A stretch of 64,000 nucleotides of DNA from Oegoconia quadripuncta (taxonomy: Eukaryota > Arthropoda > Insecta > Lepidoptera > Autostichidae). Location of the stretch: positions 1,254,501 to 1,318,500 of the forward strand of contig OX438750.1 of assembly GCA_949316235.1 (NCBI GenBank), read 5' to 3'. The notes beneath the pieces are model-generated. The model did not search any database, was not told the origin of the DNA, and was given only the letters and a program-made list of their open reading frames with translations. Positions 26,201-38,900 of the stretch are shown piece after piece. Made by a program: the position numbers and the translations under genes. The number at the start of each line of letters is the position of its first letter. The stretch's first letter is position 1.

Positions 26201-29200
26201 CTAGCCTGACACAGCCTCGATCTCATGTCAACAATTACCGACAAATCTACAAATATGTCGAGTTCAAAAAATGATTCTTGTTTCACAACATAATTGTCAG
26301 TTGATTGAGATAAGGACAATTGTCACAAAATGGCTGTCATGTTTATAAGCTTTTCTATACGAAATAATTTACAAAATTGTCTTTTGTCACCTGTCCGTTG
26401 ACAATTGTCAGCGACATATGTCGAATTGTCAGCCGACATATGTCGCTGACAATTGTCAACTTGGTGAAATAGGGGCCAGGTGTGATTGAGGTCAAGTACC
26501 AACCCGTTGTGCATAAAAAAAAAGTAGCTAGTTCCCGCGGGATAAGCAAATTAAACATATACGCGATAAAGCTATTAATAAGCAAGCGGGATAAATAAAG
26601 TGGAACACCACGCAGGCGAAGCCGCGGACGGCAAGCTAGTAAATAAATATACGGGAACACATGTCTGTGTTCATCGGGTGCGCCAAAGATCACCTAAATT
26701 TTCAACTCCGATAATTGAAAATCCGCAAATGTTCTTCTTATCGATCCAGCACGACGAAATTCAAGCGACAAGCCCAAGTCGACTGAGCCAAACGTCTTAC
26801 AACATTTTTCATCCCAACAATCACAATTCCTAACTACTCTTGTCTCTAATGTTCATAATTCCGAAACATTCAACTTCATAATGTCAGTAGCAATAAACAT
26901 CTATTATACTTTTATTTGTTTATATTTTTTATATTTTATATTTTTTATATTTTATTATATTTTCTCAACATAACCGTCTGTGGACGCGGCAGCTAAGTTA
27001 TATAGCTGATCGCTAACCCACGAGCGGGTAGGTATCCATAGGTTTACGAAAGTGAGCGTAACGTCTGGCCTTTGATCCAAAAGGGGGCTGCACCAAGGGA
27101 AGCTACGATCACCTCTTAGCCACGGTCTTGAGCTGGTACTCTTCAGGGCCTGGCAGCGCTTCTTCTCGGCTCTCTGGTCGTCCGTCACTGATGCTACACC
27201 TTATAATAGCGTCCTTCGATACTGGCTACAAGATAGCCAGAGCTTCTTATTACCGCGGATGGAGCGCAATGCGTACACTCCGAGGTGAAGATCCAGAGGA
27301 TTTGTAGGAATGTGTAGCTTGGGTTGGGCTGGTTTCTTTCTTGATTTAAAACGACCACTTGTTCAATAATCAATATATTTGGAGAAAACACATAAGAGCC
27401 GTAGTACAACGTAGATGGCCATAAAAAGAGTGTTGCTTATAGTAAAAAATGTGGAAATATTAATGTTGGGTTGCCAACATATTGCGGGCCTAGGAAGGTT
27501 CGAAAACTACAAGCGTATACAAATAATAAAAAAGGTATCTAGACCAATGTAAGTGCGTTAAGAAACTACATAACATAATGCAAATGTACTAATAAACTTT
27601 GGATACAACAAAAAAATTGGTTTTAATTTAATCATTCAAAACAAAATGACTTGTCATCTAAATTGTGAATTTTAAACATCACTTTATTTTCAATAGCCAT
27701 GGACCAAAATAAGGAATGTAACTGTTTTTAATTAATATGTTTATGGACAATAGCCTTAGTCTTAAAATGTGTAAGGTGGTCCTTATATCTAACTAATATC
27801 TATGCTAAGTCTAAAAAATTATAATAAAAAAATTGAGATTTCTTAATATCTAGGTTATATATAGCCATACATGCCAAGTCTAAGAAATTATGAGCCAAGC
27901 CATAGAAAATTGAGATTTCTTAATCAGCTAGATTATAACTTATAATTATAATACATAACGACATACAACTTATATTTAATCTCGTCAAATTAGATAGGTA
28001 ATGAATATGTAGAGACAATATGTTTAGAGAATCTATCCATATGTTATACACAATTTTGCTATACTAAGATATTTATTAATTAACCCTTAATAAGCCAGAC
28101 CATGCATGTACCGACATACAACTTGTATTTAAACTCTTAAATTAGATAGGTAATAAATTATGTAGAAACAATATGTTATACACATTTTTCCCTACTGAGT
28201 ATTTTAGTGCCATCTGGTGGCTAATAAGATAACTTATTCTAAAGGAAACAAACATATTTTGGTGACTGATCTTTTGTGTGTTTTGCCATTAGGGGTTTTA
28301 ACTTCTAAAGCCCTAACCTTGTTGTCAGTCCCTGGAAAGACGTTGACCACTCTTGCAACAGGCCAATACAAAGGTGGAGTATTCTCTCTAAGCAGGACTA
28401 GTGAGCCCACCCTTATATTAGGTTGGTCATCCCGCCACTTGGGCCTACTCTGTAGATTAGTTAGATAGTGTCTATGCCAATCCTTCCAGAAACTTTGCAC
28501 CATATTATTACATGCATACCAAAATTTCAGCTTATTTATAGGTACACTACTGACATCTTCTTCTGGATATGCCGTGAGAGCAGTACCAATCAAGAAATGA
28601 CCAGGGGTCAAATATGTATAATCATCGCTGTTAGCATTTAGTGGTAATAAAGGCCTAGAATTCAGTACCGCCTCTATTTGGATCAGCACCGTATACAATT
28701 CTTCGTAGGTTAACATTGCTCTTTGCATTACACGTTTCAAATGAAATTTTGTACTCTTTACTGCTGCCTCCCAGAGGCCCCCAAACACAGGTGAGTAGCT
28801 CGGTATGTAGTGGAAATGAATTCCTTTTCCTGCTGCAAATTCATGCACCTGTGTTTGATGATCTCTAGAGTCAAACAGTTTGTACATGGCATCTAATTGG
28901 TTCCTTGCACCCTTAAATGTACTGGCATTGTCACAATAAATGTCGGTGGGTAGACCCCGACGAGCTATGAACCTCTTGAAGCAAGCAAGGAAGGTGGCAG
29001 TGGTCAAATCAGAGGCCAACTCTAAATGAATTGCCTTCGTGGCAAAGCAGACAAAAACACAAATATAACCTTTACCAATAAGTGCACGCCTTACTCTCGA
29101 TTGCTTCACGTCCACAGGTCCGGTAAAGTCCATCCCAACTTTTTGGAATGGGCGACAGGCAGTGACCCTGTCGCTCGGCAAGGAACCCATTAGCTGCTTC

Positions 29201-32200
29201 GACGCGTTTGCCTTTAGCCTGAAACAAGTTATACATTTTAAAGTAACCTTTTTTACCTCAGATAGGCCATTGACTATCCAGTACCTCTGGTTCAAATTGG
29301 ACAACAATAACTTAGGTCCAGCATGCAAAAGCTTTTCATGCTCACTTTTAATGAGGAGACCAGTAATTTGAGAGCCTCTGGGCAATATGATGGGATGTTT
29401 TTGTGCATATGATATATTGGCATGCTGGAGTCTGCCACCTACTCGCAACATACCCATGTCGTCAAGAAAGGGATGCAAGCATTTTAAAGAGCCCTTCACA
29501 CTGTTGTTCTTTTGTAAGGATTTTATGTCCTCACTATAGAAGCTGCACTGTTCGTATTTTATTATTAGCATTAATGCATAATGCAATTCAGCACTAGATA
29601 GATAGCTATATTTAATAGGCGTCTTTTTTGAGGTAGTATTGCAAAAGCGTAAAACATAAGCTAACACTCTAACCATTTTATTGATGTTAGAGAATTTTTT
29701 TAATTTGTTGTACATATTATCATTGTTATTTGTCTGTGTAAAACAAACCAGGTTGTTAGGGGATGATGAGCAGGGGTCAAAGCCAGGCAAGTTGTGAGAG
29801 ACATCAGGTAAGTCGTGAGAAACCTCGTGTAAGTTGTGAGGACGGTCTAGGTTTAATTGAAACTTATACGTACTATCATGGAGGAAGTCTGGACCACGCC
29901 ACCACATGGTACAGCTGCTCAGGTCACCTGGACTAACTCCTCTGCTAATGTAGTCTGCGGGATTGCTTTTGGTATTTACATAAAGCCAATGCCAATCAGC
30001 TGTTTGCTGTTGTACCACCTTTACTCTGTTCGCCACATATGCCTGAAGCCTTGTGATTTCTGTGCGTAACCATGCTAAAACTATTTGAGAATCAGCAAAA
30101 AGATAGACATTACTTATTTCTATTTTAAGTCTTAATGTGTCATATACTTTTGTAATTAGCTTTGATAGCAAGAGTGCAGCATTTAGCTCTAACCTAGGCA
30201 CAGTCATATTTTTGCTTTTTGTGGGGTTTATTCTGGATTTTGAACAGAGTAAATGTAGTCTTATTTCACCTGTTGTGCTAGTGACTCGTAGGTAGACACA
30301 GCAACCATGGGCAGTTGAACTGGAGGCATCTGCAAATCCTATTAACTCAACAGTGTCTGTATTAGATATGTGTATGTTTCTATCCAAAAATATAGGATTC
30401 ATCGCAGCCAGACTGGATGTAAATTGCAACCACTCTTGTATTATTTCCTCAGAGGGCGAGGCATTCCAATCCACATTGTCAGACCATAACTTTTGCATTA
30501 TAGATTTGGCTGTCACTATAATAGGACTGGCGAAGCCCATGGGGTCATAAAACTTGCCAATATAACTCAATATATTCTGTTTTGTTACTTTTTTGCAGTT
30601 ATAAGGTTCTGGACAAGATATTTTAAATTTATCATCTTTCATAACTATGTTGAGGCCTAGTGCCTTCATACTGCAGTCATCTCTTTGCAATTCAATGTTA
30701 TCAAAGTGTTGATCGTTAGAAGGAATGTCAGCTAGAATTTGGGAATTATTGGATGACCACTTATGGGTTTGAAAGCTCCCAAGACTTAGCAACTCACGTA
30801 ATTGCGATTTAGCCTCAAGCATGCTATTTAAGTCATTATTTGAATATAAAATGTCATCAACATATGTGGAATTTTTTAAAATTGAAGATGCCAGTGGATA
30901 GTTATCTTCATATCCAGTAGCAAGTTCATCTAGACAGCGTGTCGCAAGATAGCTAGAGCTTTTGAGACCATATGTTACTGTGTTCAATCTTATACATTTG
31001 ATACTTTCATCTGTGTTGTCTCGCCACAATATGTTCTGCAGTGAAGTTTGCACAGGTGATACTGTTATGTTTCGAAACATACGTTTTATATCTGTGGTAA
31101 ATGTGTAATCACCGAGACGGAACAATAATATAATGTCGAACAGATCTCTTTGAACCATTGGTCCATTTAGCAACAGGTCGTTGATAGAAATTTTTTTACT
31201 GGCCTTCATCGAACCGTCAAATACGGATCGTAACTTGGTTGTTTTGCTGTCCTCTTTGATCACAGCGTGATGGGGAAGAAAGTATACTGCATCTTTATTT
31301 AATTGATATAACTCGATATCTACATACTGACCATGGCCTAAGGTCAAATATTCATGGATAAATTTTTGATATTCGCGAAAAAGGTTGGGATCTTTATGCA
31401 ACTTTTTCTCTAGATTTAAAAATCTTTGCAAGGCAAAATGAAATGAATCACCTAATGTATCATTAATCTCTGAAAGAGGCAACTTTAATGGCAATTCAAC
31501 TTGAAATTGCTTGTCTCTTAATTGGAATGTGTTTTTAAATATTTGTTCACAAAGTTCATGTTCCGATGACTTTTCAACGAATACCTCTGGAACACGTTCT
31601 GTTTGCCAAAATTGGGACAATGTCTCATTTGTATCTTTGCATTTTACACATTTTAGAGATACTTGATTACATACCTTATCTAGTGGCAAACATCCCCCTA
31701 TTATGTGTCCAAACTGGGTACTGATGAAAACTGGCTGGTTAAGTAGTGCAGGCTGCTTGCAGGTTGTTTGTGGCTGTTCCATTGGCAACAGCACCTGAAA
31801 AAATATGTCAGCACCTAACAGCAGATGTATTTCACCAGGAATGTTAAATTGCTCATCTGCCAGATTTACATTTGCTGGGATGAGAAGGCTTGACAAATTA
31901 AATTTTGTCTGAGGGAGCCTACAAGTAATTTGGTCTACAACATGGCAAGTGACAGGTGCTTTAAATGGTGATTTTAATGAATGAATCTCCAAAGGCAAGC
32001 AAAATTGAATATTTCTTTTTGTGTCAGTAATACCGATGACATTTGTATCAATTTGTGTAGGTTTCAAACCCAACCGCTGAACAACTTTGGATGTAATAAA
32101 TGAGATCTGTGATCCACTGTCCAACAGTGCCCTGAGATGGAGTTCCGTGCCCTCTTGTGTGAAAACCTTGACGATCGCTGTGGGAAGAAGGATTTCATTA

Positions 32201-35200
32201 TTACTGTTACTGGACAATAATGTGACGGAAGGTGTATTTGCTGGAGGTTCATAGTGCAGCATGGTATTATGTTGCTTTTTGCACTGTGAGCATCGAAAAT
32301 GATACCTACATTTGCCTCCGTGTGCCCCCATGCATATTACACAGAGCTTGTTGTTCCTTACAAATGTCACTCGTTCATTTGCAGGTAATAATTGAAACTT
32401 CATGCACTTAAAAAGTTTATGGTCATCGCACTTACAGTATAGGCAGGATAATGACGTTTTCGCTGCTGTCATGTGGGCTGCCACCTTAGCCACATAACCT
32501 TGACGCTGGGTTGGACCCTGGTCAGCATTCTCAAGTGCCACTGCCCGCTTCTCCAGGTATTCAAGAAAGTCTGCAATAGTCGGGTCTTCCTTGTGGTCTC
32601 TGTCGAGCTGGTAAGCCCGAGCAGTATACGTGTCTAATTTACGGGAAAGAACACACAATATTATGGGATCCCATTGCTTAACCTTGGGTTCGAGGTTAGT
32701 GAGGGCAGCTATTTGTTGTTTGACATATGACACAAAGTCTCTCAAATTACTTGCCGTCGACTTAGACAATGGCTAATATGATCTTTTTTGTGTATGTTTT
32801 GAAGTCGGAGAACAAAAATTATCCATTTGGGAAGTAGTCTAATAATTGATTAATGTGCTCGTTTACAATTTTGAATCTATTATCATATCTATCACTTAAC
32901 AATTGCATTGCTTGGTCGTAGCTGTCATTAGTCAGTGGCAAATTTTTTATGAGGTCAAAAGGTTCGTTTCTTAGATACGACCGTAAGTAATACAGCTTTT
33001 GTATAGGATCTACAGATACATCGTTATGGATCATTGATCGAAACAAGTTAATAAATGGAGTGTACTCCGTGAACTTACCATCAAATATGGGTATATTAAT
33101 AGGTGGTAATTTTAATTTGGAGAGTGGCGCGGTGGCTGATGGAGCTGAACACTGGTTTTTTTGCAGCTCATGGTTAATTGTGGACATTAGAAAATAATAT
33201 TTAGACTCTATTTCATCTATGTTCTCTTTGTCTTCATTGTTTTGACATAGTATAGCTTTATTCAACTGTTCGTACTCGGAAAAGATCGCCAGTAACCTTT
33301 CACGCTTAGCTAATAGCTCTTCGCGTTTGTATTTGGTTACATCTGTATGTTGAGACAAAGAATTATAAAGTCGGGTGATTGAACCTTTTACATATCCACG
33401 TGCTGCAAGTAAACGTTTCAACTCCATATCTTCCTCCATTCCGCTGTATTAGAACACTAATCTGTTCACACGCACGACACTTAATTTTCACGGAAATTAT
33501 CTTAAAACTATCTGACTAAAATACTAAAATGGCTAATATACAGCACAATACTATGCAGTACGTAGGCAAACACGAAGAAAATGGCCGCAAGAAAATGCGA
33601 TTGAGCTGAGCGATGTGCGCGCACGGCGTATGCTTCACTAGGCCGGGTTTGGCCGACGTCCCCCGATGACAGCCGAAGTGTAGCGGGGTGACCAATAGTG
33701 TGGTCGCATTCACTACGGACGCCGTGTCGTCACGAACAGCGGCGAATAGGCACGTAGCATGCGCCCGCTTCGACTTCGATGAAGGAGTGAGCGAGAGCGG
33801 GCGAAGCGAGTTGCGTTGCTTGCCACGTGGTACAGGAATGTCGTAGTCAATAAAAATGGAATACCTTGGTATTGAATGCAATGCCGATTTTTAGTTCTAT
33901 AATTGCGTCGAAATTTATGATGCGACGATTATACCTTGTTGACCCTTTTTACTTGCGTCGAAAGTGATGCGACGATTGCGTTGTACGTACGATATGGCGT
34001 CTCAATGTAACATTAATCTTGCGTCTTCTGTAAAAATGGGTTTGCAACGAGTGCTTCGTTTTTTTCTTTTTTCTTTTCCTTTCGAAGGACCATGTAGGAA
34101 TGTGTAGCTTGGGTTGGGCTGGTTTCTTTCTTGATTTAAAACGACCACTTGTTCAATAATCAATATATTTGGAGAAAACACATAAGAGCCGTAGTACAAC
34201 GTAGATGGCCATAAAAAGAGTGTTGCTTATAGTAAAAAATGTGGAAATATTAATGTTGGGTTGCCAACAGGATTCTCAAGCAATTATAGCCGAACAATCG
34301 ACAACCGGCGATGACGAGGTCGATCATAGGACTGACCGTAAGGACGGTCAGTGACATTGATGCAGCCGATAAAGCGGTAGACGTGAATTTGGAATAAAGA
34401 AAATAAGAAGCGCCCCTTTGTAGTGGCGCGAACACCGTCTTTTACACTATTATTCAATGTCATCATAACGCACGAGCCGGACTCGACAGCGCCCCCGTGG
34501 AGGGCGCGCTAGCCGCCCTCCGGGAACGGGCTTCCCCTTGTGAGGGGGGGCAGGGCGGGGGGGGGCCTGGAGCCGCTTATGCGTTCCCAGGTCCTCCCTA
34601 CTGCCGAAGAAGGTCACCGCGGGGTTTTAGTGGGTATCCCTCCCGGTAGGGAGGGGAGTCCCACATAACCGTTTCGCCGTCCCCCAGGCGAGCGGTACGC
34701 GTCAGGCGTTTCCCCGCGTCAAAAAAAAGGTTAGAACTGTGACCACAACGCACGAGCCGAGCGAGCGAAGTAAGCGTGCCGGGGCAGCTGCCAGCGAAGT
34801 GCCAGAAACGAATCGGTCCTATAGTTATTGGTTGAGGTACGATTAAAACTGCGGTATAAACTCCCAGGCCTACTAAATATTATGGTAATTATGTTTAGGG
34901 ATAAAAGCGTTATGATAAAAAACAGTAGGAGTTTAAATGATATTTACATTAATGATATTATTAATTACAATTTTCGGAAACATAACTGTTATGAACATCG
35001 CCGGTAGCACTAGAAATAGTATGAATGAAAACTTTACGATGAAAAATTTTAGGAAGAGTGATCATTCGGATTACAAATCATAAGGAATAACAATTTCGGG
35101 TAAAGCACTTTACTTTAGTAACTTATTGGTAATCTGTGCTTTAGGTTACTTTAGTAACTTATTGGTAATCTGTGCTTTAGGTTACTTTAGTAACTTATTG

Positions 35201-35940
35201 GTAATCTGTGCTTTAGGTGAGCCAATATGGACTGACCCGTGTTCATCATACATACATGCCCCTAGCGAGGCTCCAACCTCCGTCCTTTTGGTATAGTAGT
35301 CATAGTTTCTCACCAATACACCAAACAGGTCGTCAAAATCTTACCTAACTTTGTAATAACCTTTGCTAATTTATTTATTTATTTTATTTATTCTTACAGA
35401 ATCAACAGCATAAATTATACAATATTTAAATAGGATTTAGTTACTAATGTTAAGCCAATTATAGATTCTTACTTCATAAACAACATTAATAGGTTTATTG
35501 CAAGTGGGATAGTTGTCATGGTTACATAAAAATCGATAACTGTCACATAATATATTTAGACAAACTTTTTTGTAATAAGTTATTAATAAATTGAAATTGA
35601 ATTTACTAATTATAAATAATAAATAATGTTGTGTAATATTTTATCCAGGTGAGGGTTATGTCGTCCATCCGCCGGCCTACGCTGCTGAAGGTGACACTGT
35701 CGAGCGGTGTCAGCCGGTCCTTCCTCTGCAAGGGTGGGGAGCGGCTGCACGCGGACGCTGCTGCCCTAAGGGTGCTGCGAGCCTGTGCACCGAGGGAGGG
35801 GTACCAGGTCAGATGGGACACCAGTATTACCAGTTTTAAGCAGGGATGTTATGGAGCTCCTCACAAGTTGTGTGGTGTACACACGGTTGACACGGTGTGT
35901 GTAGCACTAGCACACACACACACACACTCACACACACACA

Positions 35941-35984
<44 letters not shown>

Positions 35985-38900
35985 CACGCACACACAAAAT
36001 CATATATTTTCTAACCTAACCAACATAAGTTTATTTTCAATGTAACATTTAGATGACATGGAAGAGCGGACCCGCCTGGCACATGTATACTTGTATACTT
36101 AATAGGAGATCCCAACCTTAGTTCTATAGTTTATACCTACTAAAGTCAATAAACTTTGTTTTCATTTTGTTATTCATCCCTGCCCATAGAACTGAAGGTA
36201 ATAACAGACTTAAAACAATTTAAATTCAAATTAAAGCAGCTCCTGTTGGAAAAGTGTTGCTACAGACTTGACGATTTTTGAATACATTCACTGATTTATA
36301 ATAATATTTGACTATTTACTTTATTAAAATTGAATGTTTTTATATTAGTTATTTTATGTATTGTTAGGTGACTTTTAATATGATTAATGTTGTGCTTATA
36401 ATTAGATCTTATGTTTTTGGACTGAGGCAATTAGACTCTATGTTTTATAATTTATTCCATAATTTTATAAATTAATCCTAGTTATTGATAAGTTATTCCA
36501 TATTTTTTTTTTTTTTTTTTTTTTTTTTTATTGAAGAGGTGGGCAAACGAGCAAGAGGCGCACCTGATGGTAAGTGTCACCGCTGCCCATAACCATCTAC
36601 GGAAACGGAAGATCCGCAGTGGCGTTGCCGGCCTTGACGTCAACATTGACAGCGTTATTCAATGACTATAAATTTCCTGTGCCGGCCGGTACACGCGTTC
36701 CCCGCGGTGTTTTCCCTCCTTCCGCTCTCTCCCCCCAACTCCTCGGTTCTCCCTGGAAAGGAAGGAATATGCTCGCTTCTTGAAGGTTCCCAGATCGTAT
36801 CGATTCGGAAAGACATCCGCCGGGAGCTTTTATAATTTGATTTCATGTTTTTATGTTATATAATTTCGAACACAATGACATTGTTGACGAATAAATACAA
36901 TACAATACAATTTTAACAATATTAAAGCCGACTGCTCCAGTGTACAGTCTGCTAATATTTATACATCTTTTGCTTTCCTCTGCAGGTGACTCCTCTGAGC
37001 GATGACTGTGGCCTGATCGAGTATCTGGAGGACCACATGATGCTGCGGAGCATGATAGCTAACGCCTGCCCCCCAGGTGCTTTGGACGGTAAGTGCAGTC
37101 AACACGACGAATAAATTAGCTTTTTATACTGACTAGTTGTTACCCGTGACTTCGTCCGCGTAGAATTCATTTTTTTTATTTTTTTTTATTTGAGAGGGCG
37201 GCAAACGAGCATGCGGGTCACCTGATGGAAAGTAATCACCGCCGCCCATGGACACCCGCAACACCAAAAGGGTCACAGATGCGTTACCGGCCTTTGAGGA
37301 AGGTGTAGGCTCGTTTCTTGAAGGTTCCAATGCAAGTTTCATTCTATCAAATGCGAAGATCTATGACTATCCCATCTGGGATATATACCTATCCTACTGG
37401 AACCAATTTATTTAATATTAATTTAATATTTTTGTGAAAAAAACGATTTATTTATTTACGCCACTGCGTTCACACAACTACACAATTTTTAAATTACAAA
37501 GAAATATACATATACATAAAAGTAAAGAATAGAGAATACAAAGAGCGAGTGTGTACCGCAGTAGCACAAATGGGTTATAACTCAGTGTGGTACATCACTC
37601 AAAGAGCGAAACACTGGTTTATGGAATAATATATATTTTGTTTGTTAGCGTCATCGAATGTGCCGCGTCCAGCTGACTCCGAGCTCATCCTGGCTCCTCA
37701 AACAGCCGCGCTACGGACCCACGAGACCCTCTGCAGTCTGGTGCCAGCCCATTCGCTCAGGTAAGTGTTCCTGCTGCAAACGTCTCTCATCTCATCCAGC
37801 TCACTCCAAGCTTATCCTGGCTCCTCAAACAGCCGCGCTACGGACCCACGAGACCCTCTGCAGTCTGGTGCCAGCGCATTCGCTCAGGTAAGGGTTCATG
37901 CAGCAAACGTCTCTCATCTCATCCAGCTCACTCCAAGCTTATCCTGGCTCCTCAAACAGCCGCGCTACAGACCCACGAGACCCTCTGCAGTCTGGTGCCA
38001 GCCCATTCGCTCAGGTAAGTGTTCATGCAGCAAACGTCTCTCATCTCATCCAGCTCACTCCAAGCTTATCCTGGCTCCTCAAACAGCCGCGCTACAGACC
38101 CACGAGACCCTCTGCAGTCTGGTGCCAGCCCATTCGCTCAGGTAAGTGTTCATGCAGCAAACGTCTCTCATCTCATCCAGCTCACTCCAAGCTTATCCTG
38201 GCTCCTCAAACAGCCGCGCTACTGACCCACGAGACCCTCTGCAGTCTGGTGCCAGCCCATTCGCTCAGGTAAGTGTTCCTGCTGCAAACGTCTCTCATCT
38301 CATCCAGCTCACTCCAAGCTTATCCTGGCTCCTCAAACAGCCGCGCTACGGACCCACGAGACCCTCTGCAGTCTGGTGCCAGCCCATTCGCTCAGGTAAG
38401 TGTTCCTGCTGCAAACGTCTCTCATCTCATCCAGCTCACTCCAAGCTTATCCTGGCTCCTCAAACAGCCGCGCTACTGACCCACGAGACCCTCTGCAGTC
38501 TGGTGCCAGCCCATTCGCTCAGGTAAGTGTTCCTGCTGCAAACGTCTCTCATCTCATCCAGCTCACCTAAATCACCTAAACCCGAGATGGTACCTAAACA
38601 AAATTTAATTTGCAGATCTGCGATGGAAATGAACAGCGCCTCCGTGGACGACTTCATCGCTAAGAAACGAAGGTTCATGGAGACGCTCGCTTCCATGACC
38701 ATAATCAATTGGATTTTAGGTGAGCTCAATGAATGGCTTTTTAACCGACTTCCGAATAGGAGGAGGTCCCATGTGCGTCTGTATGTGTTTTTAACACGCT
38801 TTTATTACCTTCCCTTTTTATAGCAAATTTTGGAAATCTATTGACTTTTAAAAGTAGGTTTTAATCGTATCGATATAAAACATGGTATGTATACAGAGTG

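Larger units (their letters stand above)
25855..26524 (+). mobile_element. SINE-B 3' part split by a Harbinger element
   Basis: GATAAGATAGCCAGTCCTCC to CACTTAACATCAG, then after the insert CAGGTGTGATTGAGGTCAAG and poly-A. CAG occurs on both sides of the insert. Confidence 0.8.
27303..34269 (-). mobile_element. Complete BEL/Pao LTR retrotransposon
   Basis: LTRs 27303-27479 and 34093-34269 (177 bases, TG...CA) appear identical. GGATT target duplication on both sides (27298-27302, 34270-34274). Element reads on the minus strand: 5' LTR, primer-binding-like TGGTCCTTCGAAAGG directly inside it (34078-34092), a Gag frame (32819-33439) and a Gag-Pro-Pol frame (28234-32769). No envelope frame. It lies in intron 8 of PRKDC, antisense. 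Identical LTRs indicate a very recent insertion. Confidence 0.9.

Noticed and set aside
28234..33439. Endogenous retrovirus with envelope
   Set aside because: No third frame between Pol and the 3' LTR encodes a membrane glycoprotein; Pol order and motifs are BEL/Pao.
35108..35220. CRISPR-like repeat
   Set aside because: Three direct copies without spacers in a eukaryotic intron; simple tandem repeat.
35649..36014. 121-codon frame extending into the CA repeat
   Set aside because: The coding part ends at the donor GTCAGA after 35807; the remainder reads intron and microsatellite.
37658..38526. Several overlapping open frames of 68-126 codons
   Set aside because: They are readings through the 127-bp array; the period is 1 mod 3, so frames rotate and look open. 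Only the phase-1 exon frame is meaningful.
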